64,000 bases of DNA from Chionoecetes opilio (taxonomy: Eukaryota > Arthropoda > Malacostraca > Decapoda > Majidae), in contig JACEEZ010018609.1 in the NCBI GenBank assembly GCA_016584305.1, positions 55,001 to 119,000 on the forward strand. Reading direction: 5' to 3'. Both the position numbers and the translations under genes were made by a program. Shown here piece after piece: positions 25,938-36,000 of this stretch. The notes below the pieces were generated by a model that ran no database searches, had not been told where the DNA came from, and saw only the letters and a list, made by a program, of their open reading frames with translations. Position 1 is the stretch's first letter; each line of letters opens with the position of its first letter.

Positions 25938-26559
25938 TATTTGTGCAGAACTTGAAAGTTTCTTTCCAGCAGTACTGCAGCTTGCACGTCACCAATACTA
26001 TGTGGCTTATTGTATGCATTACAGAAGAAGCATGTAATTAATTATGAATTTTAGTACTGCTAGTGAGTGAGTTGTTCCTCGGGCTGACTGACTGAACAGC
26101 CCCGAAGCTCCTGAGATAGGCCATGGCCTGGCCCTGGTGTTCCCACGGGGCCTTCATAGAGTGTGTGTTGTGTTGTTGGTGTGTGTGACTATGTGCAGTG
26201 CAGTCTTCTATGATATGTTGTGATAGTGTGGGATGCTGTGTTGCATCCCAGACAGGCATCCACAATGGACCCATTCAGTGATAAATTTCAGTCTGGATCG
26301 CTCAGAAGAGCCGGGTGGTGTCCACACCGCAGCCTGGCCAGGTGCACTCTGTCCTCACAGGGAGGACTCGGAAAGAGTCCGATGACCACTTCTGTCCCTT
26401 CTCCACATGTTATATTTGTTGCTTAGTATCACTTGATATTCCTTTACTAATTTTGTTTCTATTAAACACACTACGTCTGGATCTTTATTTAATAAGTAAT
26501 CTTTAGTTCTTGCCTCCTTGGTATAATCTCATCTATATTTGTATACATCACTTTCATTT
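25938..26559. other. Intergenic, no gene seen
   Basis: Between the MCM3 3' end and a LINE remnant. It contains a moderately GC-rich patch (26070-26400: GTTCCTCGGGCTGACTGACT..., GGACTCGGAAAGAGTCCGAT) that looks like repeat-derived sequence, but I do not recognise the family. Confidence 0.4.
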
Positions 26560-27390
26560 TTTTTTTTCATCATTTTTTCTCACCCCATTTTCCTTTAGTC
26601 TTTTTTCTTGATCTACACTTTCTCACTCGTTCAGAACCCTCCAAAAAATGTTGCTTGTTCTTCCTCCGTTCTTTCTTCATTTTTCTTTTTTACTTACTCT
26701 TGGATTTCTTTCAAAATTTTCCTTTCTTCTTCATACAGTGCTTTTTTTTTATAGACTTCCTTGAAATCTGCAGTTGATCTCAGCCTGAAGGCTCTCTCAA
26801 GAATTTCTTCTGTTGCCGTCTGCGATTTTAGTCTTAGTTTTATGGGTCTTTCTTTGCCTTCTGCATAGGGTCCAATCTTACTACTTCTTCCACTTCCTCT
26901 ACAAATCTTACCTCTTCTTCCTCATCATTAAGTTTCATCAAAACGTCCTTTACTGGGTTTACTTCTTCTCTTTCTCTCTTTAATCTAAACAAGATATTCT
27001 TCTCCTTCAGTCCAAAAATAATAACACATTTTTTCTTCTCTGCTACATCCCTTATTAAATTCTCATTACTTTTCAAAACTTTTACTACTTCCTTAACATG
27101 TTCACTTTGCTCTTTTGTTGTTCAATGACTTCTTTAAAGTCTACTTTGGCTTTCTCTTTTTCTTCTTTCCAGTTATTCACTTCACCCTTCATCACATTTT
27201 CCAATTGTTCTTTGACATTTTTTCTCCATTCTCACATTTTGCTTGAAGTTCATTTAAGTTATTATCTTTTTTTTTTTTTTTTTTTTTTTTTTTTCACCTT
27301 CACCTTTTTAGGCATTAAATCAACAACACTCTTTTTCCTTTACATTTTGCTTTTCCTTTCTTTACAGTTCATTTAGCTCTACTTTCAGAC
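26560..27390 (-). mobile_element. LINE ORF1-like remnant
   Basis: The minus strand encodes a charged segment (KCVIIFGLKEKN at about 27010, then KREREEVNPVKDVLMKLNDE and EVRFVEEVEEVVRL). After a frame interruption it continues as TEEILERAFRLR, EEERKILKEI and NEERTEEEQ. This resembles the ORF1 protein of arthropod non-LTR elements. It is broken by stops and by a T-rich tract at 27270-27293. A 23-base piece at 27299-27321 (CACCTTTTTAGGCATTAAAT) also matches the 3' end of the LINE at 53290. Confidence 0.65.
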
Positions 27391-27401
27391 CTTCCATGGA
27401 A

Positions 27402-27597
27402 GGTGTGACTGGAAGCTATATGTATGTAGGCTGCAGAATTGAAAAGATAAACAGTTACTAATAATATATGGTTAATCCATTTTCATCAAAACATCCATTT
27501 CCTGTTCATGAAAACTATTCATTTCCAATTTATCAAAACCACATCTATTTCCTCATTCTCAAAATCGTATCATAAGCGTCATAAGTTACAAGACGTT
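27402..27597. repeat. Dispersed repeat, copy A
   Basis: Runs from GACTGGAAGCTATATGTATG to CATAAGCGTCATAAGTTACA and recurs in direct orientation at 28477-28687 with small indels. No coding capacity. Family not recognised. Confidence 0.75.
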
Positions 27598-27598
27598 A

Positions 27599-27624
27599 CT
27601 ATAACGAAGTGCACTTCGTTATAG
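27599..27624. repeat. 26-bp perfect palindrome
   Basis: CTATAACGAAGTG is followed immediately by its exact reverse complement CACTTCGTTATAG, at the right edge of dispersed repeat copy A. Confidence 0.9.
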
Positions 27625-28476
27625 CTTCTCAAACCTTCAATTAAACACTTCATACATTCGAACTCTTCAATCAGTCTTCACGTCTAGTCTGGTCTTGTCT
27701 CCCTCCTCCTCCACCCTGACCAGTCTGCAGAGTTCCCATCTTGACTTCATCATTAAACCCTGAGAAGTCTAACTGGGTTATTCTAAGCTCTTTTCCTGCC
27801 TTTGGGGTCTTTGTCATGTTGAAAAAAATTCCGTTCACAAATTATAGTCTCTTACGAGGACCACAACCCTGCTCAGGCCCTATCTAGCACTGTCTAGGCT
27901 CCTGGGCAGCTTGTTGTACTCCATATACGATCTTCATCCTCCTTCTTTAGATTTGTTCTAGGGTAATTTGCTGTTTTTTACGAGAGCCTTCAATGATCAC
28001 AACACTCGAGCGTGTGTGCTGTGTGTGATAACAGTGAATATTTACCTACTCTTTTTTCGCGCGACGACGACGGCGGGAGGACACTCAGAACATAAACACT
28101 AGATGGCGATCTTATATTTAGTGTAGCCCGTTATCAACGTCGCCACTCTGTTTTATTTTTGTAATTTGTTCATTTATAGCCATATAATATGACATATATG
28201 AAGACACAAAATGACACAGACTCTCCAGATAGCCCCTTCTAACTTACCTGAAATCATGGATGTAGAAATGTAAGTATTAACGCCACCACACGTCTGTAAA
28301 TAAAAAAAAAAATGTTGTCCTGGCGACTTTAGTGTTATCTGCGGTGGCTGTGCACTGTGTGCAGCCTATTTGGGTATTTTTACGGCTTTGATCTGTTGTG
28401 TTGGGTCACGTACGATGTGATATGTCTCAGTGAGGTTAGATGCCCAGGCAGGGTGTGTGGTGGAGGCAAGGGAGCT

Positions 28477-28687
28477 AATGACTGGAAGCTATAATGTAGA
28501 TTGTAGGCTGCAGAAATCAAAAGATAAACAACTACCAATGAAATTTGGTTAATAATCCATTTGCATCAAAATTAACAACATCCATTTCCTGTTCATGAAA
28601 ACTCTACATTCATATGCTCTTTATCAGAACTGAACATCCATTTCCTCATTCGCAAGATCGTATCATAAGCGTCATAAATTACAAGAC
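28477..28687. repeat. Dispersed repeat, copy B
   Basis: Direct copy of 27402-27597: GACTGGAAGCTATAATGTAG to CATAAGCGTCATAAATTACA. Together the copies flank about 880 bp that includes a CpG-rich patch at 28056-28085. Confidence 0.75.
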
Positions 28688-29029
28688 AATGAAAGAAAAG
28701 AAAGAAAAAAAGTGAACCACCCGCGAAGCACACGGCAACGCACCAGTGTTCGATTCCCTGAGACAATAACTACACACACTTTTAAGCTAATGCATAAGGT
28801 AGATTATCACACATATCTTAATTTTCAATCTTTAAAAATCGAATTACAAAGAAATCAATAGATACTAAAGAACTTTTCGTGACTTAATTTCCCATACGAA
28901 CATTTGATGATAAAAAAATAACATCTAGTCTTTTACGTATTGAACTATATTTCCAACTAATAACACATGAAAAATATAACGATAGAAAACGTCTTACATG
29001 AGCTATGCGGAATAATGAAATTGATGGTA

Positions 29030-29083
29030 AAAAAGGAACGAACACGCGGCACGCCGGGCAAGATGGCGAAGTGAACCCAAGGT
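29030..29083 (+). other. Candidate 5' UTR exon of the Tudor gene
   Basis: A GC-rich segment (CGGCACGCCGGGCAAGATGG...) ends at a good donor, AAG|GTAAGAC. The only ATG in it hits TGA after three codons, so it would be non-coding. CpG-rich sequence continues to about 29600. No direct evidence links it to the exon at 32970; this is a guess from position and composition. Confidence 0.25.
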
Positions 29084-30045
29084 AAGACGTAGCGGCCTGT
29101 TTCTCGTGTTATTTCCCCGTTATTTGCTTACATACAACAACATAACTGACCATAAATATTGCCTGTATCATACTCGCCTTGTTGCGTTACCTAGGTATAA
29201 GTAAGGGACGTGCTAATAGTGATATTAGCAGCACATGTGAATCAAGAGTGATTACAGCTGTTTTTTAGTGCCGGTTATCCTTGTAAGTGAGCACGACGCG
29301 GATATTGTGTCACAGGTGAGGTTAGAGAAGCAGCACAGACCGTGGGAGGTGAGGCATGGTGTGCGGGGCCCTTCATGAGCCTCCCTGTGGTGGTGTGGGT
29401 GGCGGGGCGGCGACCTTGAGGCGGCGGGGAGCAATGCTGTGTGTGCGGCAGGGCAGTTAGGGGTTCCGCTAGGGAGAGAGGGGGGAAGTTTGTTCAGTCA
29501 GGTCATTTGCCGTCCTCCTCCCCATGGTTCCTGCCTGATGGATGTCAGAGCGTTGTGATGTAAGTGACAAGGCTGGTGGCTGGGGGTCCAGGGGCGGCCA
29601 CCCTCCCCTGAACGCCCAGGCTACACACATGTTTAAAAATTAATCTATAGTCTATAAAAATTGTTCGAAAATTCTCGGAACATTTCTGAAATCACGTACA
29701 TTCCGCGGAAATGGAGATGTGTTTCGTGACAGGTCGCCAAAACGCTCGTCAATTTTGCTGAAGGCGAGTGAAATTAATCTTGAAACTAATAAAATAAGTT
29801 TCTTTAGTTATTTGTCCGTCTATATGTCGAATTTGATAAGTTTTTATCGAGTAGCAACAATTTTATCAGGCTATCTGTAATCGATGTCAATGCACTGTTT
29901 TTCATTTCGTTGTTCGTTCGTTCTGTTTGTTTGTTTGGTAATTATGGAGGAGAGTTTCACGTTCGTTTTCAGAGACACCAACTACTTTTTCTTGGCCTAC
30001 AATAGGTGCTTGTTCTAATGGTGCTAGTTTTATTTTGCGCAAACA

Positions 30046-30079
<34 letters not shown>

Positions 30080-30800
30080 AAACCTAACCTAACCTTATGT
30101 TTTAATGAAACCTAACCTATAACCTAACCTAACCTAACCTAACCATGAGTGTTCATGATGCCAAATTTTTATCGGTCACAATAATCCTATTGTTTTATAA
30201 GACAAAAATATGCCCAAAAGGCGAACTTCTATTTGATGTAACTTTCTTATTTTAGGTCCTAGGAGGGTCATCTTGGTGACATTGGAAAGTTTGTTTCAAG
30301 ACCTTTCCACTGATACCTCTTGCAATAGCATTTAACAATTTTGAATTTTTTTCCCACATAGCTACATGTTATGCTCACTGCGGCAATCAGTTATCACTCT
30401 TGAGTGATCAAACCTATCTTAGCGCAACCTAACCCAGTGATTTGCCTATTGATTGTGTATTTTGCGTATTGCCATAATGCATTTTACTCAATCTGCAAAT
30501 TGCCAGCATTGTTAAATTGAGTAACAAAGATGGTATGGCCGAGCCCCTCCTCGCCGCGGAGGGAGTACTGCGGCTGTCAAACTGCTGTTTAATACACTAC
30601 ATGGATATTTGTTACGTAACCTGAACTAACAGACCTAGTTCATTAACCTAACCTAATTGGGGGGCTGCGCCCCTCCAGACCCCCCCCCTTATATGTTATC
30701 AATTTCCGACGGCTGATGTAGGGGTTAGAAGTACAGTACTGCTAATGGTCAGATCTATATGTTGAGGACGGTTATAACTGCGTGCCTTGTGTTGTATCAA
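29084..30800. other. Gene-free interval with poly-A and (CCTAA)n
   Basis: CpG-rich up to about 29600, then AT-rich. It holds a lone partial TATAGTCTAT end at 29645, poly-A at 30049-30077, CCTAA arrays at 30081-30144 and 'CTAACCTAA' pieces to 30655. No frame or exon is convincing. Confidence 0.5.
30081..30144. repeat. Interstitial (CCTAA)n arrays
   Basis: Two short clusters of CCTAA (about two and six units) directly after a 29-A run at the sequence's left. The same motif recurs near 31171-31200 and 32190-32218, which is common for arthropod telomere-type repeats. Confidence 0.8.
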
Positions 30801-30819
30801 ACTACAGTAGAACCCGGCA

Positions 30820-31365
30820 GCATATTCCCTTGCTCTGGAATAGTATGTGGTATGGGGATGTCTCTACCTAGCCAATCACCGTTGTCCAAGCTTCTGATGT
30901 CACTTACCCGTCAGAGTGGCATGGTTGGTAGAGTCGTGAGCTCGCGTGCAGAGTCCCTGCATTCGGTCAGCGGTTCGAGTCCACCAAGTTCGTCCTGTCG
31001 TGGTGGGGCTTTGTATAGTCAATAACCTTGTAGTTGGTACTTGCAAAGTGTTTAGATAGGATCAAAGTATCTTATCTTATTCTGATGTCACTTGGGGGTG
31101 GAGCATAAGTGATTGCTGGACTATAATCTGTAATGTTTTATTTAAGATTAGACTACTTAAATTGTTTTATTTAACCTAACTTAAATTAACCTAACCTAAC
31201 TTAGACTAAATAAACTATGATAGATATAGCACAGATTATAGCCCAGCGATCACTTCAGCTCCACCCTCATGTGACGTCATGGGCTTGGACAACGGTGATT
31301 GGCTAGTGACATCCCCTTACCACAGACTATTCGAGAGAACGGAAATGTGCAGCCCGGCAGCTGTA
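30820..31365. mobile_element. Foldback element interrupted by a SINE
   Basis: The left arm (GGAATAGTATGTGG...CCAATCACCGTTGTCCAAGC, resuming at 31094 with GGGGTGGAGC...GACTATAATCTG) pairs with the right arm at about 31226-31365 (CAGATTATAGCCCAG...GGCTTGGACAACGGTGATTGG...). The loop at about 31132-31225 contains CTAACCTAA repeats. A SINE splits the left arm. Confidence 0.8.
30906..31079 (+). mobile_element. tRNA-derived SINE with 14-bp target duplication
   Basis: The tRNA-like head has A-box sequence (GTGGCATGGTTGGTAGAGTC) and B box GGTTCGAGTCC, then a short body and a (TATCT)n-like tail. It is flanked by identical 14-mers TTCTGATGTCACTT at 30892-30905 and 31080-31093. About 174 bp. Unrelated in body to the SINE at 11369. 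Confidence 0.85.
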
Positions 31366-31710
31366 TTGGTCCATAACAATTTTTGGTCATGCTGATCCTG
31401 GAATACTTTTTTGTTTTGTAGAATTTCAAACACTATTTAACACTGACAATACAAGCAATGTGAATAACCATAATTTCCCTTTGTACAGCAGAACCCTCAA
31501 ACTCTGACCCCCCCCTCCCCCCACCCCATTCCCTGGATAAATTATATGTGACAGAAAATATGAATGAACTAAAAGGGTGAAAGAAAGATATTTTGAAGCA
31601 ATTATATATTTATTTGATATATCTCTGATAACCTGATAACTTGGACAGTCAACTCCCATATAGTCCGAGTTAAAGGGCTTCTTCTTTAAGGGTGATGTTG
31701 GTCTATTTAA

Positions 31711-31950
31711 CCCTTGAGGCCCATAACGTAATTTCCATTGTAATTTGGGTACTATTAGGCGATTTTTAGTGACTAAGCAATATTTTATAGCTATGACTTG
31801 TTTAGAATCCTTGTTCACTAACTAATTTGGTATATTCAGTTACTTTTCGTAATTTTATGGCTTGAAAACACGATTTTTTATAGCAAAGGGCGATGGCAAA
31901 GCGCCCAAAAAATGCATGGAAAGGAAGCCCCCCCCTCTTGAAATAAAGGG
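31711..31950 (+). mobile_element. TTAA-flanked MITE, 240-bp variant
   Basis: Bounded by TTAA at 31707-31710 and 31951-31954. The left 170 bp match the family at 14733, but the right end (GGCAAAGCGCCC...GAAATAAAGGG) differs, so it is a diverged or recombined copy. Confidence 0.7.
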
Positions 31951-32504
31951 TTAAATGCCTTATGACTGGCTTAGCTATTTTTAACTGTTGCTGAAATAGA
32001 ACATAATGTACATTGTTCAGGAAGGTTTTTGCCGCCGATTATTTTCCAGTTTGACACCTAATGCACGTTGGTGGACAAAACTATTTTATTCTGGTGAGTT
32101 TTGATGTGTTTTGAATTAATCTGCTACCGTAACCGTTTCTGTTGCAAATTTGATGGAAAAACAAATTGAACCTATACCTAATCTAACTTATATCTAACCT
32201 AACCTAACCTTTACCTAACTAAAAAAAAAAAAAAAAAAAAGATTTGCGACAAACTGTTAGCAGATTAATTTTAAACACATCAAAACTCACCAGAAAAAAT
32301 AGTTTTGTCCACCAAAGTGAATTCGGTGTCAAACAGGAATAATACTGTGCCGCCTCTTTGCCAAGCGCTTACATGGCAGAGAGGATGTCATTTATTTTGT
32401 TAATCAGTAACAAACTAACAATTGTGTGAATTTATTGGGGGACATCTCCGTGCATTTTTTCTGGAGACCAGCATCCCCCAGCGAGAGGGAAGTTATGACT
32501 AATC

Positions 32505-32719
32505 TATAGTCTATTTTTTTAACGAGGTAAAAAATCCTGCCCCTTTGCTGCTTACTGACTGATATTTGATGCCAGGAGAAGGGAATAGTACGGTTCTTCT
32601 AAATGTCAGCTGTATTTTGTCATAGTTAACCCTATTATCAGGTAAACATAGGCATAATTTTAAGCATGAGACCTTAAGATAGAATGAAATTTTGGCCATG
32701 TTAAAAAAAATAGACTATA
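32505..32719 (+). mobile_element. MITE family TATAGTCTATTTTTT, copy 2
   Basis: Ends TATAGTCTATTTTTTTAACG and AAAAAAAATAGACTATA form clean inverted repeats. Internal sequence matches 15151-15360. Confidence 0.85.
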
Positions 32720-33004
32720 ATTTTGTAGCAGCATTTGACAATTTATTTGATTAAATTATGATTTTCTATTTGTTTTGTGATATCAATTGCTACCACTACA
32801 GAGCCTACTTTTGTCAATGGTGCTTTAAAACAGAAGTAATGATCTGTATTGAATTGTTTTTCAAAATTGGCATAAAATATTACCCATGTAAGTGTTATCG
32901 TACCAAAATATTAGGGCCATGTTTAAGGGTCATTGGCATACCCATATTGTAACTGTTTGTGTGTTTCAGGCGATGGGATCACAGCAAACAGTGGCAGACA
33001 GACG

Positions 33005-36000
33005 ATGCTTATGAATCCAAGCGGAGGAGCAGAGTGGAATCCGCAGGTGGAGGAGGAACTTGGGAGTGCAGAGTTGCAGGGAATAAGGTTTTCACGCGTT
33101 CCTCCACAGTGAGTCCATGAAAGTATTGCAGGACTTGCCGTGAGGGTTATGTGATTCCCATGTTTTGGTATCTATTTTATTAATTTCCATATATCATGTA
33201 GCACAGAGGAAATATCGTAACCAGTGAGGTTTGATTGAGGTGCAACAAGTTAACAATTATGCAATGTCTTAAGGATGTCTATGTATTTAATTATTTAATA
33301 TTGTACAGATTATGATTCTCTTTGTATTGTAGACAAAGACGACCTGGAACCATGCAGGAAAACAAAGGACTGTTTGTTAGAAATGTTCCCCGGGACATGA
33401 CTAATGTGAGTGTTTGTTGTATTGATGCACTGTGTGTTGTCCTGGTGGTTGAATCTGAAATAGTCACTTTATTTGAATAACTGATTAATATTCCAAATTT
33501 ATTTCTCTCACAGAAAGACCTGAAGCATGTGTTTAGTGAATATGGAACTGTTTTGAGTGTATTCTTGAAACTCAACGGGCCTGGAGCAAGATTCAACTGG
33601 GCCATTGCCACCACTGAAAGCGTCAAGTAAGTTGTTAATGTTGGATGGTGTTTGTCTATGATCTTTCCTAGTTTACATTTTATTATGTCAAACATCATCT
33701 CTCACCTCAGTAAAGTACCACACTTGATGAGAATCATAACTACAACACCGCCACAGTGGCTGACCTGCATCTCCAGACTCACACAAGCTATTTTTTGAAG
33801 CTGTAGTTCAGATTATTTTGCCCTTTGTTTATATAATTTATGAATGCAAAAATTTGTATTTAAGAATCAATTGCTCAACAAATGCTGTGGTTTGTATCAT
33901 AAATTATGCTTTTCTGGCAAGTGGAATTAAGCGTTTGGCAATCGAGAGCATGTTAGAGCAAGCTGAACATGCAGTTGCAGTGAGGCTTCACATCAAACTC
34001 TACACTTGACCACTTGCACCCCGTTGTGAAATAAAAAAAAAAAAAGGAAAAAATGGACACAGACGCCACAGGACACCTAACTTCGTAGAAGCTGATTAAG
34101 CAAGAGATGAGATGCGAAATTTCCAGTTTAAATATTCAAAAAAAAAAAAAAAAAAAAAAAGAAGTTAATTCCTTCATGAATAAGGTATGGAATAAACCCA
34201 GCTGCTACTATCACGTAGACCAAGCATAACATAGCACAACTATAAGCATTACAAGCATAACTACTATCACGTAGACCAAGCATAACATAGCACAACTATA
34301 AGCATTACAAGCATAACTACTATCACGTAGACCAAGCATAACATAGCACAACTATAAGCATTACAAGCATAACGACTACTGAAGAAAGTGAATGAAAATT
34401 ATGAAGTTTATTGTTTTACTAAACCTGACACTAAACTTATGAGACCATGGCCGTTTAATTTTCCATTAAATTTCATGCTTCAATTTTTTGTTCCAGGGAC
34501 ATGTTATCCATTATGTCGGCCTTGAACAAAAAGCCGCCATTCAACTTTGAAATAACTGTGGCGCTCACAGAGGATGAGAAAAAGAAGAGGAGGGAAAATG
34601 ATTTTTTTTCTTCTCAGAACAGTGTGAGTATGTGTTTTAGTAGTAATATAAAGATTTATTTTTTGTCACAAATGTAGTGTGACTGAATGAGTAGTTATTT
34701 GTTAGACACACAATGTTTCTATCATGAACATTACTAGACAGGGAGAGGGTAAAGCTAATTACATAGAGCAGTGGTGGGGCAGACACAGGTGGACCTGGTG
34801 CTGATGAGGAAAACACCACATGTGCAAGTCACAACCTGTAAGGCAATGACATGTAAATATATAATGGCACCATATCTTTCGAAGCATCATATACGATATG
34901 GGTAAAGTATCAATAACGAATGAACAAATAATAACAGAGTGTGTGTGTGTTACATGCACAAAGCCATTTGGATTGACTTTCAGAGCATCATGCTTATTAC
35001 ATGTAAATTCTGCTAGTCAAACTAATGTGATGAAAGATTTAGATGAAAGATTTTGTTACACAATTTTTATTTTTATTTACTCGGTAAGGTTATCAAGATA
35101 TTTCTGGTGTTGACAGGAAAACAGGTCTGTCGTAAAGAGGGACGTGGAAAACTTTAGCGCTCCCGGCGCCAGCGCTCTCCTGGCTCAGCTGTCACGCAGG
35201 GAGGCGGCAGAGGCAGAGCAAGTGAGGGCCTCGTGGCCACAAATGAATGGAGTGAGCAAACCTCTGTTTTAAACTTCTGTCTACCTAGTGCATGATAAAC
35301 GTCAGTGTGGCAGCTTGAGGTGTAATTGAACTATGATCTCTTCATACTTTTGTGCACTAGGTCACTTATTGACCACATCTGTAGGCAGAGCTGGGCACTA
35401 AATACATTGAATGTATTTAAATACTAAATACTAAATACATGGGAGAAATGTATTATAATACTAAATACATTTTACGAATGTATTTAACCCTTTCACGCAC
35501 GAAAAGTTTAATAAGTTTTTCTGTCCACTGCAACATCCGTCTTATGCTCCCTAAGGGGCCCTGCGAAATGGCCAGACTGTGCGGCGAATTATTTTTTTAT
35601 GTTATCAATTTCACCAACGTGTATTTTTTTTTCCTGGCATTATTATATATCATTGGTTTTGCAAGAGATCATTATGCCTTATGAAAGAAAAAAATAACAA
35701 GAAAAGCAAATAAATAGCGGAATTTACCGACTCTGAAAAAATATTGAGTAAAGAGAAGTAAGAAATTCATACTTACGTTCACCACTTCGTAGCTCGTAAC
35801 TTCCTGAGTCAACTTTTTATGGTTTATATGCCAATAATAGCGGATTTTTATGAGGATTCCAACGCTACCATTATAATTTTCATATGGCCATTATGGCCAG
35901 CTCGGGACACGTTTTAAAGGGACGACAATTAGCTCGCACAGGCTGCCTGCTGAGTGGAAACTGACACACAAACCCTTATCATTTCACATCCACTCACACG

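Noticed and set aside
28256..28270. A start exon ATGGATGTAGAAAT with a good GTAAGT donor for the Tudor gene
   Set aside because: It ends in phase 2, whereas the frame needed at the exon starting 32970 requires phase 1, so it cannot join directly.
30049..30144. A chromosome-end or telomere junction
   Set aside because: The CCTAA arrays are only a few units long, mixed with non-repeat sequence on both sides, and recur at several other places.
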